The notes beneath the pieces were generated by a model, which saw nothing but the letters and a program-made list of their open reading frames with translations, made no database searches and was not told the DNA's origin. Shown here piece by piece: positions 32,721 to 42,587 of a stretch of 64,000 nt of DNA. The stretch lies in the NCBI GenBank assembly GCA_015501595.1, contig JADNRX010000093.1, positions 1-64,000 on the forward strand, in the 5' to 3' direction. A program made the translations under genes and the position numbers. The first letter of the stretch is position 1; every line of letters starts with the position of its first letter. The stretch is from Hymenopellis radicata (lineage: Eukaryota > Basidiomycota > Agaricomycetes > Agaricales > Physalacriaceae).

Positions 32721-35356
32721 ATGCCGTTGAATCCAACCCAAGTCAACATTATCCTGTCCCATCTGCAAAATCAGCAATCCACCCTTATCGATCTGGTCCT
32801 CTACGCGTTGCATGACCTCGAACCCGCCAGTCATGTCCTACTCGAAGACTTCATATCTCGCATTGGAATGGTATACGATGCGCTTGTCGACTCCCGACAC
32901 ACACACGACACCATCCTTGCACGCGCACGATTGACCATCAACACGGCACTCGCGCTTGAAGTATCCACACTTATCCACCATACAGATCGTTATCGGTTCA
33001 ACGCGAAGCGGACTACGGTTGACAAATTGACCGAAATAGACTTTGAGGAGATGCGCCGTGATATGGAGAGCACGGCGCCAACACTCTGTGGGGTCTTAGA
33101 TTGTACTTTGGATGCGGACCCGGGGCGTGCAGAAGCCCGCCTGCGCGCGCGACAGCGCTACGCTGTCAGGAAGGGATCCAAAGCTCGGGGATGGGGTGTC
33201 TTTTCTGGAGAAGATGTCGTGATGGCGGATGTATCAGGCGTTGAGAATGAGGTGGACGAAGACGAGGATATGTGGGAGGACCTCCCCGATGATTTCTTTG
33301 TTGATGCGGATGGGACTCAGCCGGAACAGCTTGATGTGGAGGAAGATGATGCCGAAATTGAGGAGGACGCGGTTAACGACGCGCTTGAGCGCCATAAAGC
33401 TTTGATACAGATGGTGAGCTGCATTTCCTCGACGGGTTTCTTACCAAAGCCTGATCTATAGCAGAAAAAGGTTATGTGCATCAGTGTCATGATGCACAGC
33501 TCGAATCAGTCATGTAACGCGCTCCAGACACTCATCGGTGTCTTCCTTCACTCCTGTAATGCACCAGAAGCAATCGTACAGATGCTTTCACATATAGGCA
33601 TCTCCATATCCTCTCCGAGCATCAACGACGCCATTACCAATCTCTCAGCCACGGTTGTGCAGGAACTACGGAAGATGGCCCTCACGTTTTTGCTCGGCTT
33701 TGCATACGACAATCTGGATATCAATCTTACTCAGGAAACACCCACCCTTGAGACTTCGCATCCTACACTGATCCATATGACAACTGCTACCTCCTTTCCA
33801 CTTCAGCATATATCCGAAGCAGATCTATCCTGTTCTGCAGAGCTATGGGAGAAGTCGCCACTACGAGGTGACCGTAAACTGTCTTATCCGGATATCGACG
33901 ACGATCAGTTGCTAAAGATCCACGCAGAGCCCCCTCTCCAGAATGGACTTACGCGACGCCAGCGCTTTAATGCCTGGAAATTCCTTTCTGATCTGATACA
34001 TCATGGACCACAGTACTTTCGTCGCTTCGCCAAACGTGTCGGTCATCCAGAGACTGTGGAGAAGATACCTGTTACCAAAATGAAGCAGGTTCACTTGCAT
34101 ATGATGGATCAGCCGTGTACTACCTCTGCTGAGAATGCAGCTGTAGTGGTCAACATGGTAGAGAAGCAGGCACATCTAGGCGGTGAGGTTATAGACGAGC
34201 GCGGCGGTGTTTCGCCCAAGTTCAAGGATCTTCTCGATCGTGTCCTCCTCATGTTTGGTGACTTGGGGGTCGGCGAGCACTTACAAAGCTTAATGGCCTC
34301 CCGAGTCATTGAGAAGACACCTTGGCGACGGTTCCAGTTTCTTATATATGTACTCGGCCTCTTTCACGTCAAGATGGCATGTGCCGATGCAGTATGGAAG
34401 ATCCTCATCAAGAAGGCCGCCGCCCGCAAGGACACTGATCCACTATCTTTGATGCAGTGCGTTCGTGTTCTTCGCCCACGCGAAACACACAAGATCAAGA
34501 CAAAGCCTGGCTTCCGGCGGATGCACGAGGTCATACAGCATGTCGGCATCGTGTCTCGCCTGGATTGCTGGCGCATTGAGTGTGGAGCGGACAGTCTGGA
34601 TGCATTTGCAGAATCCGAACCAAGCTGGGAGAAGCTTACTGAAATGGCCAATGCTCTTGCGAAAGGTTACGTTTCTGGACCTTCATTTGCCCGAGAACGC
34701 GCCCGTCCCGCTGCCGAGCGCGACGAGGTCAAGGAAAATCATGATCTGCGTGCATCACTATTCCTTCTCTACGAAGAGTTCACCTACGCTCTGAATTGGG
34801 GCGATATCGGACGCTTAGAGACAACCTTCATGCCATGGGTGTATATTTTCCGTTCTTGTGGGAAGCATAAGTATTCAACATATCTACGAAAGTACCTTCG
34901 TGATGTACACTTCCGTTATCCCGCCGGACTGAAGTGCGTGTCTAGTTAACTTGCTCAGCTCCTTAATGAAATAACTTCTGCTTCGTAGAAAGGCCATTCG
35001 CTATAACATCATTGTCTTCCCTAAGGCACAAGAAGGACATGGTCGTGGTGTTGATTGGGTAGTTGAACGCAACAATCTCTATGAAAAGGTACCCAGCATT
35101 TATTCATGTTCAACGACTCTTAACCGGTTTTCATCAGAGAATATATGGTGGCAAGTTTTCCAATCATACTAAGCGGCGCATCATTCAGGAATCACCTCTT
35201 ATTGGTGTCTTTCAGAATGCGCGCATTCAGATTGAGAAGATGTTTCGAATCAATCATGGATCGGGCCGACGAGGCAGTCCCAAAATGCAGCGTACCTTCA
35301 AAAAGCTCATGCAGTACTTCGCCACGCACCAGCCTCATCGTACAGAGAGAGGCTGA
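32721..35356 (+). CDS. DUF6589-family protein, candidate transposase
   Basis: Four exons (32721-33413, 33462-34933, 34989-35088, 35138-35356) give exactly 828 codons with the stop; the frame is open throughout. The start lies 30 bp inside the TIR. After a helical N-terminus comes an acidic segment ('DEDEDMWEDLPDD', 'VEEDDAEIEEDA'), then the DUF6589 core: 'LLGFAYDNLDIN', 'GDLGVGEHLQSL' (Asp near residue 498), 'FHVKMACADAVWKI' (Asp near 540), 'FRRMHEVIQHVGIVSRLDCW', and C-terminal 'VDWVVERNNLYEK' with 'TKRRIIQESPLIGVF'. These match the DUF6589 proteins widespread in Agaricomycetes. Conserved acidic residues after strand-like segments would suit an RNase H-like transposase, which is an inference. 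The family has no established function that I know of. Confidence 0.85.
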
Positions 35357-35634
35357 ACATCTGAGTACAGCATTCCGAATCCTATTGCGCAGGGACGTCA
35401 TTTGGCACAGGTGCAAGGGTACAAGAAGATACGGGCGAGGTTCCTGCGAGAGCAAGTTCAATACATATGGAACAGGATACTGAGCCGCACGAGAGTGATG
35501 ATGAAGATGAGAACCTGTGGTCCGACGATGATGATACTGATATTGAGCTCGATGATGTTGAGGATTAGCAGAAGATTCTAAGTCGTGAAGTAGTAGTATC
35601 ATTATATACATAAATGCCATACGAGCGTCAAGAA
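35357..35634. terminator. Convergent 3' region between DUF6589 and RecQ genes
   Basis: About 280 bp between two facing stop codons. It includes GATGATGATACTG-type acidic-codon sequence (35490-35570) that might be residual coding DNA of either gene, then AT-rich sequence near 35580-35640 that could serve both poly(A) signals. Confidence 0.35.
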
Positions 35635-38033
35635 TTAATTAAGAGATTCGGGATACGGGTTACTAGGATTAAAGTTGAGGAAAATAAGTGGCAGTGGGGA
35701 AGATTCCGAGGTATGTGAAGGCACTGATGGTGTACTCGCAGAATGAGAAGGCCCCGGTGTTGGCGTAGATAGGAGTGATGGACGGAATGATACGCTTGTA
35801 TGCGATGCAGGTTTCTCTCCCCGGAGCGGAGTGACCAACCGTTGTAGTGGCAGAAATGTTTCAGCGTGTCGAGGTGTCGTAGGAGGTGTATTTTCGGTGG
35901 CAACGATGGCACCAGGACCCTTTGTATAGTACTCCGGACAGGCTCTGTTTTTCCCTAAGGTAGTGTGGTCAGGATATAACGAATGCGAAGAGAATAAAGC
36001 ACCTACTGTTGTGTCCCGGACCTCCGCACACCCCACAATGTCGGACTGGCTTTACGGGGATGGGAACCACAGATAAGGAGTCGGGCTCTGGCTCGGGTGC
36101 CGGTAATGGCCAGATCCGAGTGATAATTGACAGAAGAGCGGTAGCGTACGCTGTCACGTACTTGCGCGGCCACCGGGTCTCCCTATACAGCTGATTAGCA
36201 TCCTCAATCTTCTTCCAATGCGCACAGTCAACGATGCGGTGAAGAGTCTCATTAGACATGAACATCTCTGAGCCGTAATCAGCAAGGAAGCCGTGCTCCA
36301 AAACCTCATGGGCAACGTCGTCGCGCCAATCAAGAAGAGCAGCCTTTAGCTCGAGATCCTTGCTGCCATACTCGTACTTTCCCAACCGCGAACGCCCAGG
36401 AATAGACTCCTTTGCCGTCATAACAGTGATGAAGTGGAGAAATGCGTCCGGAGTACACAGATCGCAACAAACAGCTGACTTCCGAGGTCGACAGCGTGTA
36501 CACCCCTCTGGATTGGAAGGATCACACTTCAGATGATAGTCGTTGGCTAAACGAAACATGGTAAGTAACATTGCACATGTAAGAAGTAGAAATTGATACC
36601 TAGCTGGTCGTTGCCAAAAAGCAGCATCGGTGGCTCTCGCCGGCAGTTGATCTCACGCCCGCTTGCATTTATCATGTCATCGACAGGCCCTCCAATGAGC
36701 AACGGCTCCTTCTTGCGTTTGCCTGAGCCCTTGATAGTCGAAATGGGATCCTGATGGTAGAACACTCGGCGATCACCCTTCGACCGTTTCAGTGTCGCAT
36801 GCGGCAGTGAAGGAGAATTCGATGAAGAAGGTGTCGCGCCATTAAGATCTCCAAGTGGTCGTCGACGTTTCGATGGTCTGTCATTGGTATCCGAGTCGGC
36901 CTTGCGCTTTCGAGATTCGGCAGCTTTCTGAGCAGCATCAGCCTTGCGCTTACGAGCAGCATCAAAGTCAGCCTTGTCGGCCATGAGAATAGCAAAGGAA
37001 GGAGACTGGAGATCACGGCCTGCACGGCCAAAGCGCTGCCAAAGGATGCACATATCCCTCGGTGTTCGCCATTGAACTACAATCTTGATATCTGGGAGAT
37101 CCATGCCCTACACATAAATTAGTATGTTCCGAAGATTAGTCGAGACGTTCTCACCATCCCAAAAGCATCCGTGACGGCCATACCCCAAACGTCACCAGTA
37201 CGCAGAGCATTGAACTCCTCATCGCGAAAAGTAGAGCTCATGGTCGCGTGAAACCATTTGAGCTTATCGGAATACTCCGGCGGAAGACGCTTGCGTAGGT
37301 AGTGAATAGCGTCCTCAGTTTCACGGATGCTGTTACAGAAAATGAGGAACTTCATTGGTGGCGGGTCGCCTTCCTTATAGTTCTTGAAGTGCTCGGGTAT
37401 GAGAAAGACGAGATCCTCGAATGACGCGACGGCATGCTTGATTTCGCGAACGCAGAGATGTACGTTGCTGCGGTCGTTGGAGAGGATGATGCGTTCTGTA
37501 TTGGTAGATCGAAGCTGGAGTAAGGCGGCGACATCGTTCAGGATTGGTAAGGGGAGTGTCGCAGACGCGGCGAAGAATGGGATATGATCGGGAAGGAAAT
37601 CTCGTAGATGGCCAACATGAAGGTAGTCCTCTCGAAATGACCTCCCCCATTGACTGACACAGTGTGCTTCATCAATCACGACGTAAAGCAGACGCGACTG
37701 GAAGGAGGCATCCTCAAGAAGACCTTGAAATCCTTTATCGCGCGCAAGCTCGGGGCCGAGGACAATGACCTGGTATTTTCCCTGGCGGATGTCCTGTATA
37801 GAGGTTAACAGGTCAGTCACACACATACGAAGGTATCGGTTCACACACCTCATATGTTGAGGGTTCGGAATTGTCAGCATTCACAGCAAGGGCTGAAAGA
37901 TTGGCATCATTGAGAACTTTCGCATTCTGTTTGCCAAGCAAGTTGAGAGGAGTAATAACAGTTATCATACTGTCTCTGCCATCCTCCAGAGCCATGAGAA
38001 GCGCCAAGAAGAATGAAAATGTCTTCCCGAAGC
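35635..38033 (-). CDS. RecQ-type DEAH helicase with zinc knuckle, missing its first exon
   Basis: Five exons (38033-37849, 37793-37155, 37107-36600, 36546-36007, 35954-35635) read in one frame for 730 codons. Helicase motifs in order: the end of motif I 'GFGKTF'; Ia 'VITPLNLLG'; II with the RecQ signature 'VVIDEAHCVSQWG'; III 'FFAASATL'; IV 'MKFLIFCNSIRETEDA'; V 'VTDAFGMGMDLPDI'; VI 'WQRFGRAGRD'. A basic linker ('KRKADSDTNDRPSKRRR') leads to a Cys-rich part ('GCTRCRPRKSAVCCDLC') and a knuckle C-x2-C-x4-H-x6-C in 'CGVCGGPGHNRKNRAC'. The first readable exon starts in the middle of motif I, after a good acceptor (AACAG at 38034). Only 63 bp separate it from the TIR, and no upstream exon with the Q-motif is visible. 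The helicase is therefore 5'-truncated, or starts at a later Met without motif I. Confidence 0.85.
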
Positions 38034-38097
38034 CTGTTATTAGAAAGGGAATTATGATAAATCCATAAAAGAGCGTGAAATTTCTAGAAGATAAACA

Positions 38098-38361
38098 AAC
38101 GAGACGCGTCGGAAGCGCGTCGAAAACGAAGGATGAGAGTAAGAGAGTAAGCGGAAATGCTTGTTTGGCGCCGTCGCCATCAGCGATGCCGAACCGCTGC
38201 CGTGACGAATATGCCAGCCGTCCTGGCGTTTGATCTTCCCACTGTTGCTCTCTTCTTATTGGTCCGTGAAATTTCCTTTTATATTCTCACTCATATTTTT
38301 CGATTTTCATTTCGCTCACGTATTTAGCTCAAACGCCATCGACGGCTGGTTTAGGAGCCTG
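38098..38361 (-). repeat. Terminal inverted repeat, right arm
   Basis: Reverse complement of 32427-32690, ending GGAGCCTG and abutting the 9-bp duplication. Confidence 0.9.
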
Positions 38362-38370
38362 CATCCCTGG
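38362..38370. repeat. 9-bp target-site duplication, right (CATCCCTGG)
   Basis: Partner of 32418-32426. Confidence 0.75.
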
Positions 38371-40318
38371 TGTATCCACAGTGCACTCCGGCACCTCGAT
38401 TCATTTTACGACGCCACACGTTTAGGAGACAATAAAAAATCAATTCATTTGCACTACACAACAAGTACAATACATAAACGCGCTACTACATAGTTGGCCT
38501 ACGAGCCAACGTAGATGTGCCACGGCAAACATGGCGGTTGAGAGTGTTTTCCTGGCACACAGCGGGCAGACAGAAACATGCATTGGTCTAGAAACTTGTT
38601 AGCGGGTGAAGGAAATATGTTGGTCACCGCGCACCTTTAATTTCATGCCAATTCGGCGCACGGAGAGTAGCCGTCTAGCCCGTCGTCGGCGATACTGCTT
38701 GTCGAGCAACGGCATGACTGAACAGGGTGAGGTTTCGTTCATGGCGCCTCGTTGTCGTCGTGGGTGATGCACTACTTGGTCGATGTCTAGTTGGTTGTTG
38801 TCATTGCGGTCGTCCTTGCTTGTCCTCGTCTGCATTGTCCTCGCTTGGTCGGTGTCCTGGATAGTCTTTGTTCGCCGTCGTCGCCCTCGCTTGGTCGTCT
38901 CCTCCTTCGTAGTCTTTGCTTGCCATTGTCGGCACAGTACCGCGTCCTGTATCGACGTTAACATGTGTAATAGACCACAGAGCGCGCGTTCAACCTCGGC
39001 TGTGGCAAATCCAAGGAAAGCAAAATCTTCGAAAGGCAGTCAGCCAGCCGCCAAGACTATCTCACGCGTTTACGCACTTGGGCCGGGCATGGCCTTGACC
39101 TCAGTGATGGTACGGTATGACTCTAGGTCCTGTGGCGCGCGTTAGTCTACCAAGCAATCGAAGTTGACCATGAACTCCTGGACCCAGCGCAATACAAAAT
39201 GGCGGCGTGGAATAGTCGGCGGCGTCGAGTCCAGAGAGGTGAAGTAAATGTCCGACGTGAAAGTGATGTTGAACGACGACTCACGAGTAGGAAACCAAAG
39301 AACCAGTCTAGCTGTTAAAGGAAACCAAAGAACCAGTCTAGCTGTTAAGACAGCAGAGCCGTCGACTCCGCCTCGTTCATCATTGTCGTCATCTTGGAGG
39401 CGCCAGAGGGATAAGAAAGTCTGCGGGGGAAAAATCGTTCAGCGAACTCGTCGACCACGGCAGACGGAGACGAAATACTAGGGCGTGCCATGAGAACAGC
39501 GTCGAACAGGAGGATGAAAGCGAGTCGGGGAGGTGATGGTGGGAGGAAGGAAGCCTACCCATCATTGTGTGCATGTGCTAAGTCGTGAGTCTGCGCCGTC
39601 CTCCGTGATAGCCATCGTCCTTGTAGTGATTACCGTCGTATATGGCCTTGCCGTCATGCACAAGATGCATTGTGCTTGCACCCGTTGGCTGTGAGTATGT
39701 GTGGTCCGTCCGTAAAGAGCGTTGTGAGGAGAGCCTGAGGGGCGCCGTGGTGGTGACGATAGCTCCAGGCTTGATGTAGGTACCAGAATAGGGCAAGAAA
39801 GACCCGCACCTTGACAACGCCGCCTGTCAGCAAACAGCGCGGCATCAGCTTGCTAAGTCCTCTAGCCCGTGGGATCGCCACCGTTGTCTGAGTTAGCAGC
39901 GCAATGGGAGCGGTTGGAGAGCGGCGGAGTCCGAATTATTTTTTCCTGCATGATGCAAACATCACATGTGCGTGTGCCTGAAGGACTTGGAGATATTTTG
40001 GCAAATCTCGTCTGCCAGGCAGTGCCAGCCGCGTCTCGCAAGAGTCAGTACGCGTCTGCATCGTCGCGGAGATGAGGGCTCGATAACTCATACGACTCAG
40101 GTGACCAGTTTATAAGTATTCCTCGCAATAGTATATCTGGCAGCAACATGAATGCCAGTACATGGTCTGCATATTTCAGAGAGACCTCGTTGTATTCAGA
40201 GAGCACCGGGGAAACTCATTCCAGGGCAAGGACTTACCAGAGATCTGATCACAGGGCAGGGGATGCCAGGGATGTCGGGGCCGGGGATAAAGTTGCCGGG
40301 ATGACCCCGATGTTTTAC
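38371..40318. other. Interior of the outer transposon, low-complexity
   Basis: From 38690 to 39500 the plus strand is rich in GTCGTCC/CTCGCTTGGTCG strings; the complementary frame would read as Thr/Arg/Asp-rich sequence without motifs. A 30-bp unit beginning GGAAACCAAAGAACCAGTCT is tandemly duplicated at about 39290-39350. No transposase was recognised. The right end repeats GGGATG/CCGGGG strings up to 40318. Confidence 0.45.
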
Positions 40319-40610
40319 TGATGTATGTAAATAGCACGTACTCGCAAGACTCCCGCGCATATCTCTCTTCCCATCCAGGCGTACCGTCTAGGTCGTCGAA
40401 TGGGAGAGACAACCAGGTGTATCCTTCACTGTCCAACGAAGGTCGGTACTCGTCCTGCCTGAGCCTGAGGTCATGCATCACGACTTTGCCGGGGCGTAGG
40501 TACAGCGTCTCCCCGCTGGGAACTCGACACACGGAAGGGTATACGAAGGCACCAGGGGCAGAGGACGCAGAGGAGAAGTTGAGACTTGCGGAGAGAACGT
40601 TGGCTGCCAT
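40319..40610 (-). pseudogene. CmcJ/NvfI-family gene, 5' exon (rest of gene at 31385-32181)
   Basis: From the ATG at 40610 the minus strand reads 'MAANVLSASLNFSS', then 'VYPSVCRVPSGETLYLRPG', then 'KVVMHDLRLRQDEYRPSLDS' and 'GYTWLSLPFDDLDGTPGWEE'. The HD(L/I)RxR...DxxGY stretch is the N-terminal signature of CmcJ/NvfI proteins. The exon then runs into the transposon end at 40323. Removing the transposon and one TA would leave a 56-nt intron from GTGCTA (after 'CEY') to the acceptor at 32182, a normal size here. That junction shifts phase by one, whereas a GTAAAA donor inside the transposon end keeps phase. An 8.1 kb fungal intron is unlikely to be spliced, so I treat the gene as inactivated. 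Confidence 0.7.
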
Positions 40611-41113
40611 CCCTCGTGGGCAGTCGTGGGATATAGTACCGTGTCTGTGGTTAATGTTAGAAGGTCGAGGTGAAAGGAAAGAAGGAGTACCGTGTGTTAT
40701 GGTATTTATGGCTAGAGAGGCCTGGGAAAGACTCGGTTGATAGTTACAAGGTGATCCATGGGATCCGACGATGTTGGTTAAGCTTGTCCTTGTGCACCCC
40801 GTTATGAATTGAAGAAGATGATAGCTGTCGTCGTCGTTGCTTTCATACGCAAACTTCTGGCACAGATTTCATTCCATATTGGCCGCAACCATGTTGCAAA
40901 AAGTCAGTATGATCTGCTTTGTTATGTTCTAGGAGGATGTCAGTTTTATGATCACATTTGACAAAAAGAAAAGGAAAAAAACTTACACATATAACGCTGC
41001 TACGGCCGAAGATATCAAAGAAACTTCTCCGTATCTAATTCCACCCAAACACCTTACAACTCCCACTGAATCCTAACCGACGGGCAATACTAGCAGGAGC
41101 TACCCCATGATCG
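40611..41113. other. Intergenic between the CmcJ-type start and the F-box C-terminal remnant
   Basis: Upstream region of the split CmcJ-type gene. A plus-strand GTTATGGTATTTATGG run lies near 40700. No gene seen. Confidence 0.45.
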
Positions 41114-41263
41114 TTAGACGCTCGGCTTCACAAACGCCAAAACCTTGTAGCTACGTTTCTCAACCGACGTCAGCCCCAGCCTACTCGCCTCCTGCGCAAG
41201 TGCTCCCTGGTCCTCATAACTAAACGAACTAGATCTCTCCGCATCATAAGATGACTTGCGAGA
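41114..41263 (-). pseudogene. C-terminal end of the interrupted F-box gene
   Basis: The minus strand reads 'SRKSSYDAERSSSFSYEDQG', then 'ALAQEASRLGLTSVEKRSY', ending 'FVKPSV' and stop. This aligns with the end of the sister gene at 47879 ('FSDEQIAAYAEVMARLGLML', 'VETERYTLNYVHVGLGV'). It continues the F-box gene at 46553-47640 across the 5.3 kb insertion. Confidence 0.8.
41262..41263. repeat. 2-bp target-site duplication GA, left
   Basis: Matched by 46553-46554. Keeping one copy and deleting the element restores the F-box reading frame. Confidence 0.55.
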
Positions 41264-41782
41264 CATCTGGAAAGGCCTATATGCCTTAAGGCGACTTTAA
41301 GCAACTTAAAGCGTCTTAAGACGTAAAAAGATAGTAAAGACCACTAAGCTAATAAGACGCTTTAAACAAAGGTTCACGGAGACATGTACTTTAAAGCATC
41401 TTAAGACACCTTAAGGCATCTTATAAGCTCTTAAAAAGCTCTCTAAAGTTGACGTCTCCGTGAACCTTATCTTAAGTTCCCTTTGAACTGCCTTTCGGTC
41501 ACTTAAACAGCACTTAAAAAGCTGCTAAAGTTGCCTTGTTGTAGTCCGTAAAGCACTACAAAGTTGACTTAAAGTAGCTGCTCTCATGAACCTTATCTTC
41601 AGTTGCCTTTGAACCACCTTCCGACTGCCTTTGAACCACCTTCCGACTGCCTTTGAACCATCTTCCGACTACCTTCCAACCACCTGATCACTGCCTTCTA
41701 ATTACCTTCTGTTCCCCTTATCATTGCCTTAAATCATGAAAAAGAATATAAAAAGCACATCATAATTGAAAAGCAATAAATC

Positions 41783-42587
41783 TCAGTAGCTACCTAATAC
41801 TACATACAAATGTGACCTGCATACACTAATTAAATCTGGTAAGCTCATCAATGTCCTCGGTGGGCCAACATCATCCTGAGTGGAGTGTCGTCCTCGCCTC
41901 GTCCTCATAGTGGGTGGGCTAGCCTCGTCGTCAGTGGGCTCATCCTCATAGTCTGCAGGCTTGTCCTTGATCCTTGTCCTCGAGCGCCGTTCACGTCTTC
42001 GAGTATCGTCGTCATTGTCCTCAAGTGATGTCCTCATCCTGTAGCATCGTGGTCCGCATCGTCGAGTATTGTCAAGCTGTCAGTGACACAGTCAGGAGAC
42101 ATACGGATAGAAAACAGACTACACACCTGTGGGTTCTCGAAGGGAGGACGACGATGTGCAGAAGGAGCATCACAGAAGACGGCGTGCGCACCGCAGTGTT
42201 GCTGTCCTGGTCCCTGTCCGTGTTGTTGTCCTCGTACTCAAGCACCGGGGTTCTGATCCTTGAGCTGCATCGTCATCCTCAAGCTTCGTGATCCTGGTCC
42301 CCATGCAATATCAAGCTGCCGGTGACACGGTCAGGATATGTGAAGGTGGAAAGCAGACTACGCACCTGCACATTCTCAAACAGAGGAATCGCCGAGCTGG
42401 ATGAGGATAGTCGTTGTCGCCCCGAATGCTTATCGTCGTACTTGGGGAAGGTTCTCGTCCTGGGTCTTTGCCGTGATTGAGTGTCATTGTCGTCGTCCTT
42501 GGTGGGAATGTCGTCGTGCTTGAGAGGGTTGTTGCCGTCCTTGGTGTGGTGGTCCTCATTGTCGTGGTACTCATTACGTCGAACCAC
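41783..42587 (-). CDS. Low-complexity Asp/Arg-rich product inside the 5.3 kb element
   Basis: Minus-strand frames read 'MVRRNEYHDNEDHHTKDGNN' from 42587 and end with 'PADYEDEPTDDEASPP' and 'MSLPDL'. Two homologous 50-nt intron-like segments (42365-42316 and 42126-42077; both start GTG(T/C)GTAGTCTG and end CAG) separate similar exons, suggesting a duplicated exon-intron module. No domain is recognisable and the exon frames do not all join cleanly. Real expression is uncertain. Confidence 0.3.

Larger units (their letters stand above)
32427..38361. mobile_element. RecQ-helicase + DUF6589 transposon, 5.9 kb, 264-bp TIRs
   Basis: A 264-bp inverted repeat bounds the element (32427-32690 and 38098-38361); by eye the two arms read identically. 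The ends are CAGGCTCC...GGAGCCTG. A 9-bp duplication CATCCCTGG flanks it. The cargo is exactly two genes in convergent order: a four-exon DUF6589 protein (+, 32721-35356) and a RecQ-type helicase (-, 38033-35635), separated by about 280 bp. Each gene begins just inside a TIR, so the TIRs probably contain the promoters. Long TIRs with a 9-bp duplication are the format of Mutator-like elements, but no standard MULE transposase is present. Identical TIRs imply recent transposition. Confidence 0.88.
32226..40323. mobile_element. TA-flanked DNA transposon, 8.1 kb including the nested element
   Basis: The termini are inverted: left 32226 CATCAGTAAAATGTCGGGG and right (reverse strand from 40323) CATCAGTAAAACATCGGGG, 21 bp with two mismatches. 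TA dinucleotides flank both ends (32224-32225, 40324-40325). Inside both ends are repeated CATCCCTGG/CCAGGGATG strings. After subtracting the nested 5.9 kb element the original was about 2.15 kb. The remaining interior (38371-40250) holds only TCGTC-rich low-complexity sequence. It sits inside an intron of the CmcJ-type gene. The TA target and CAGT-like ends suggest the Tc1/mariner-like group; no transposase was found. Confidence 0.6.
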
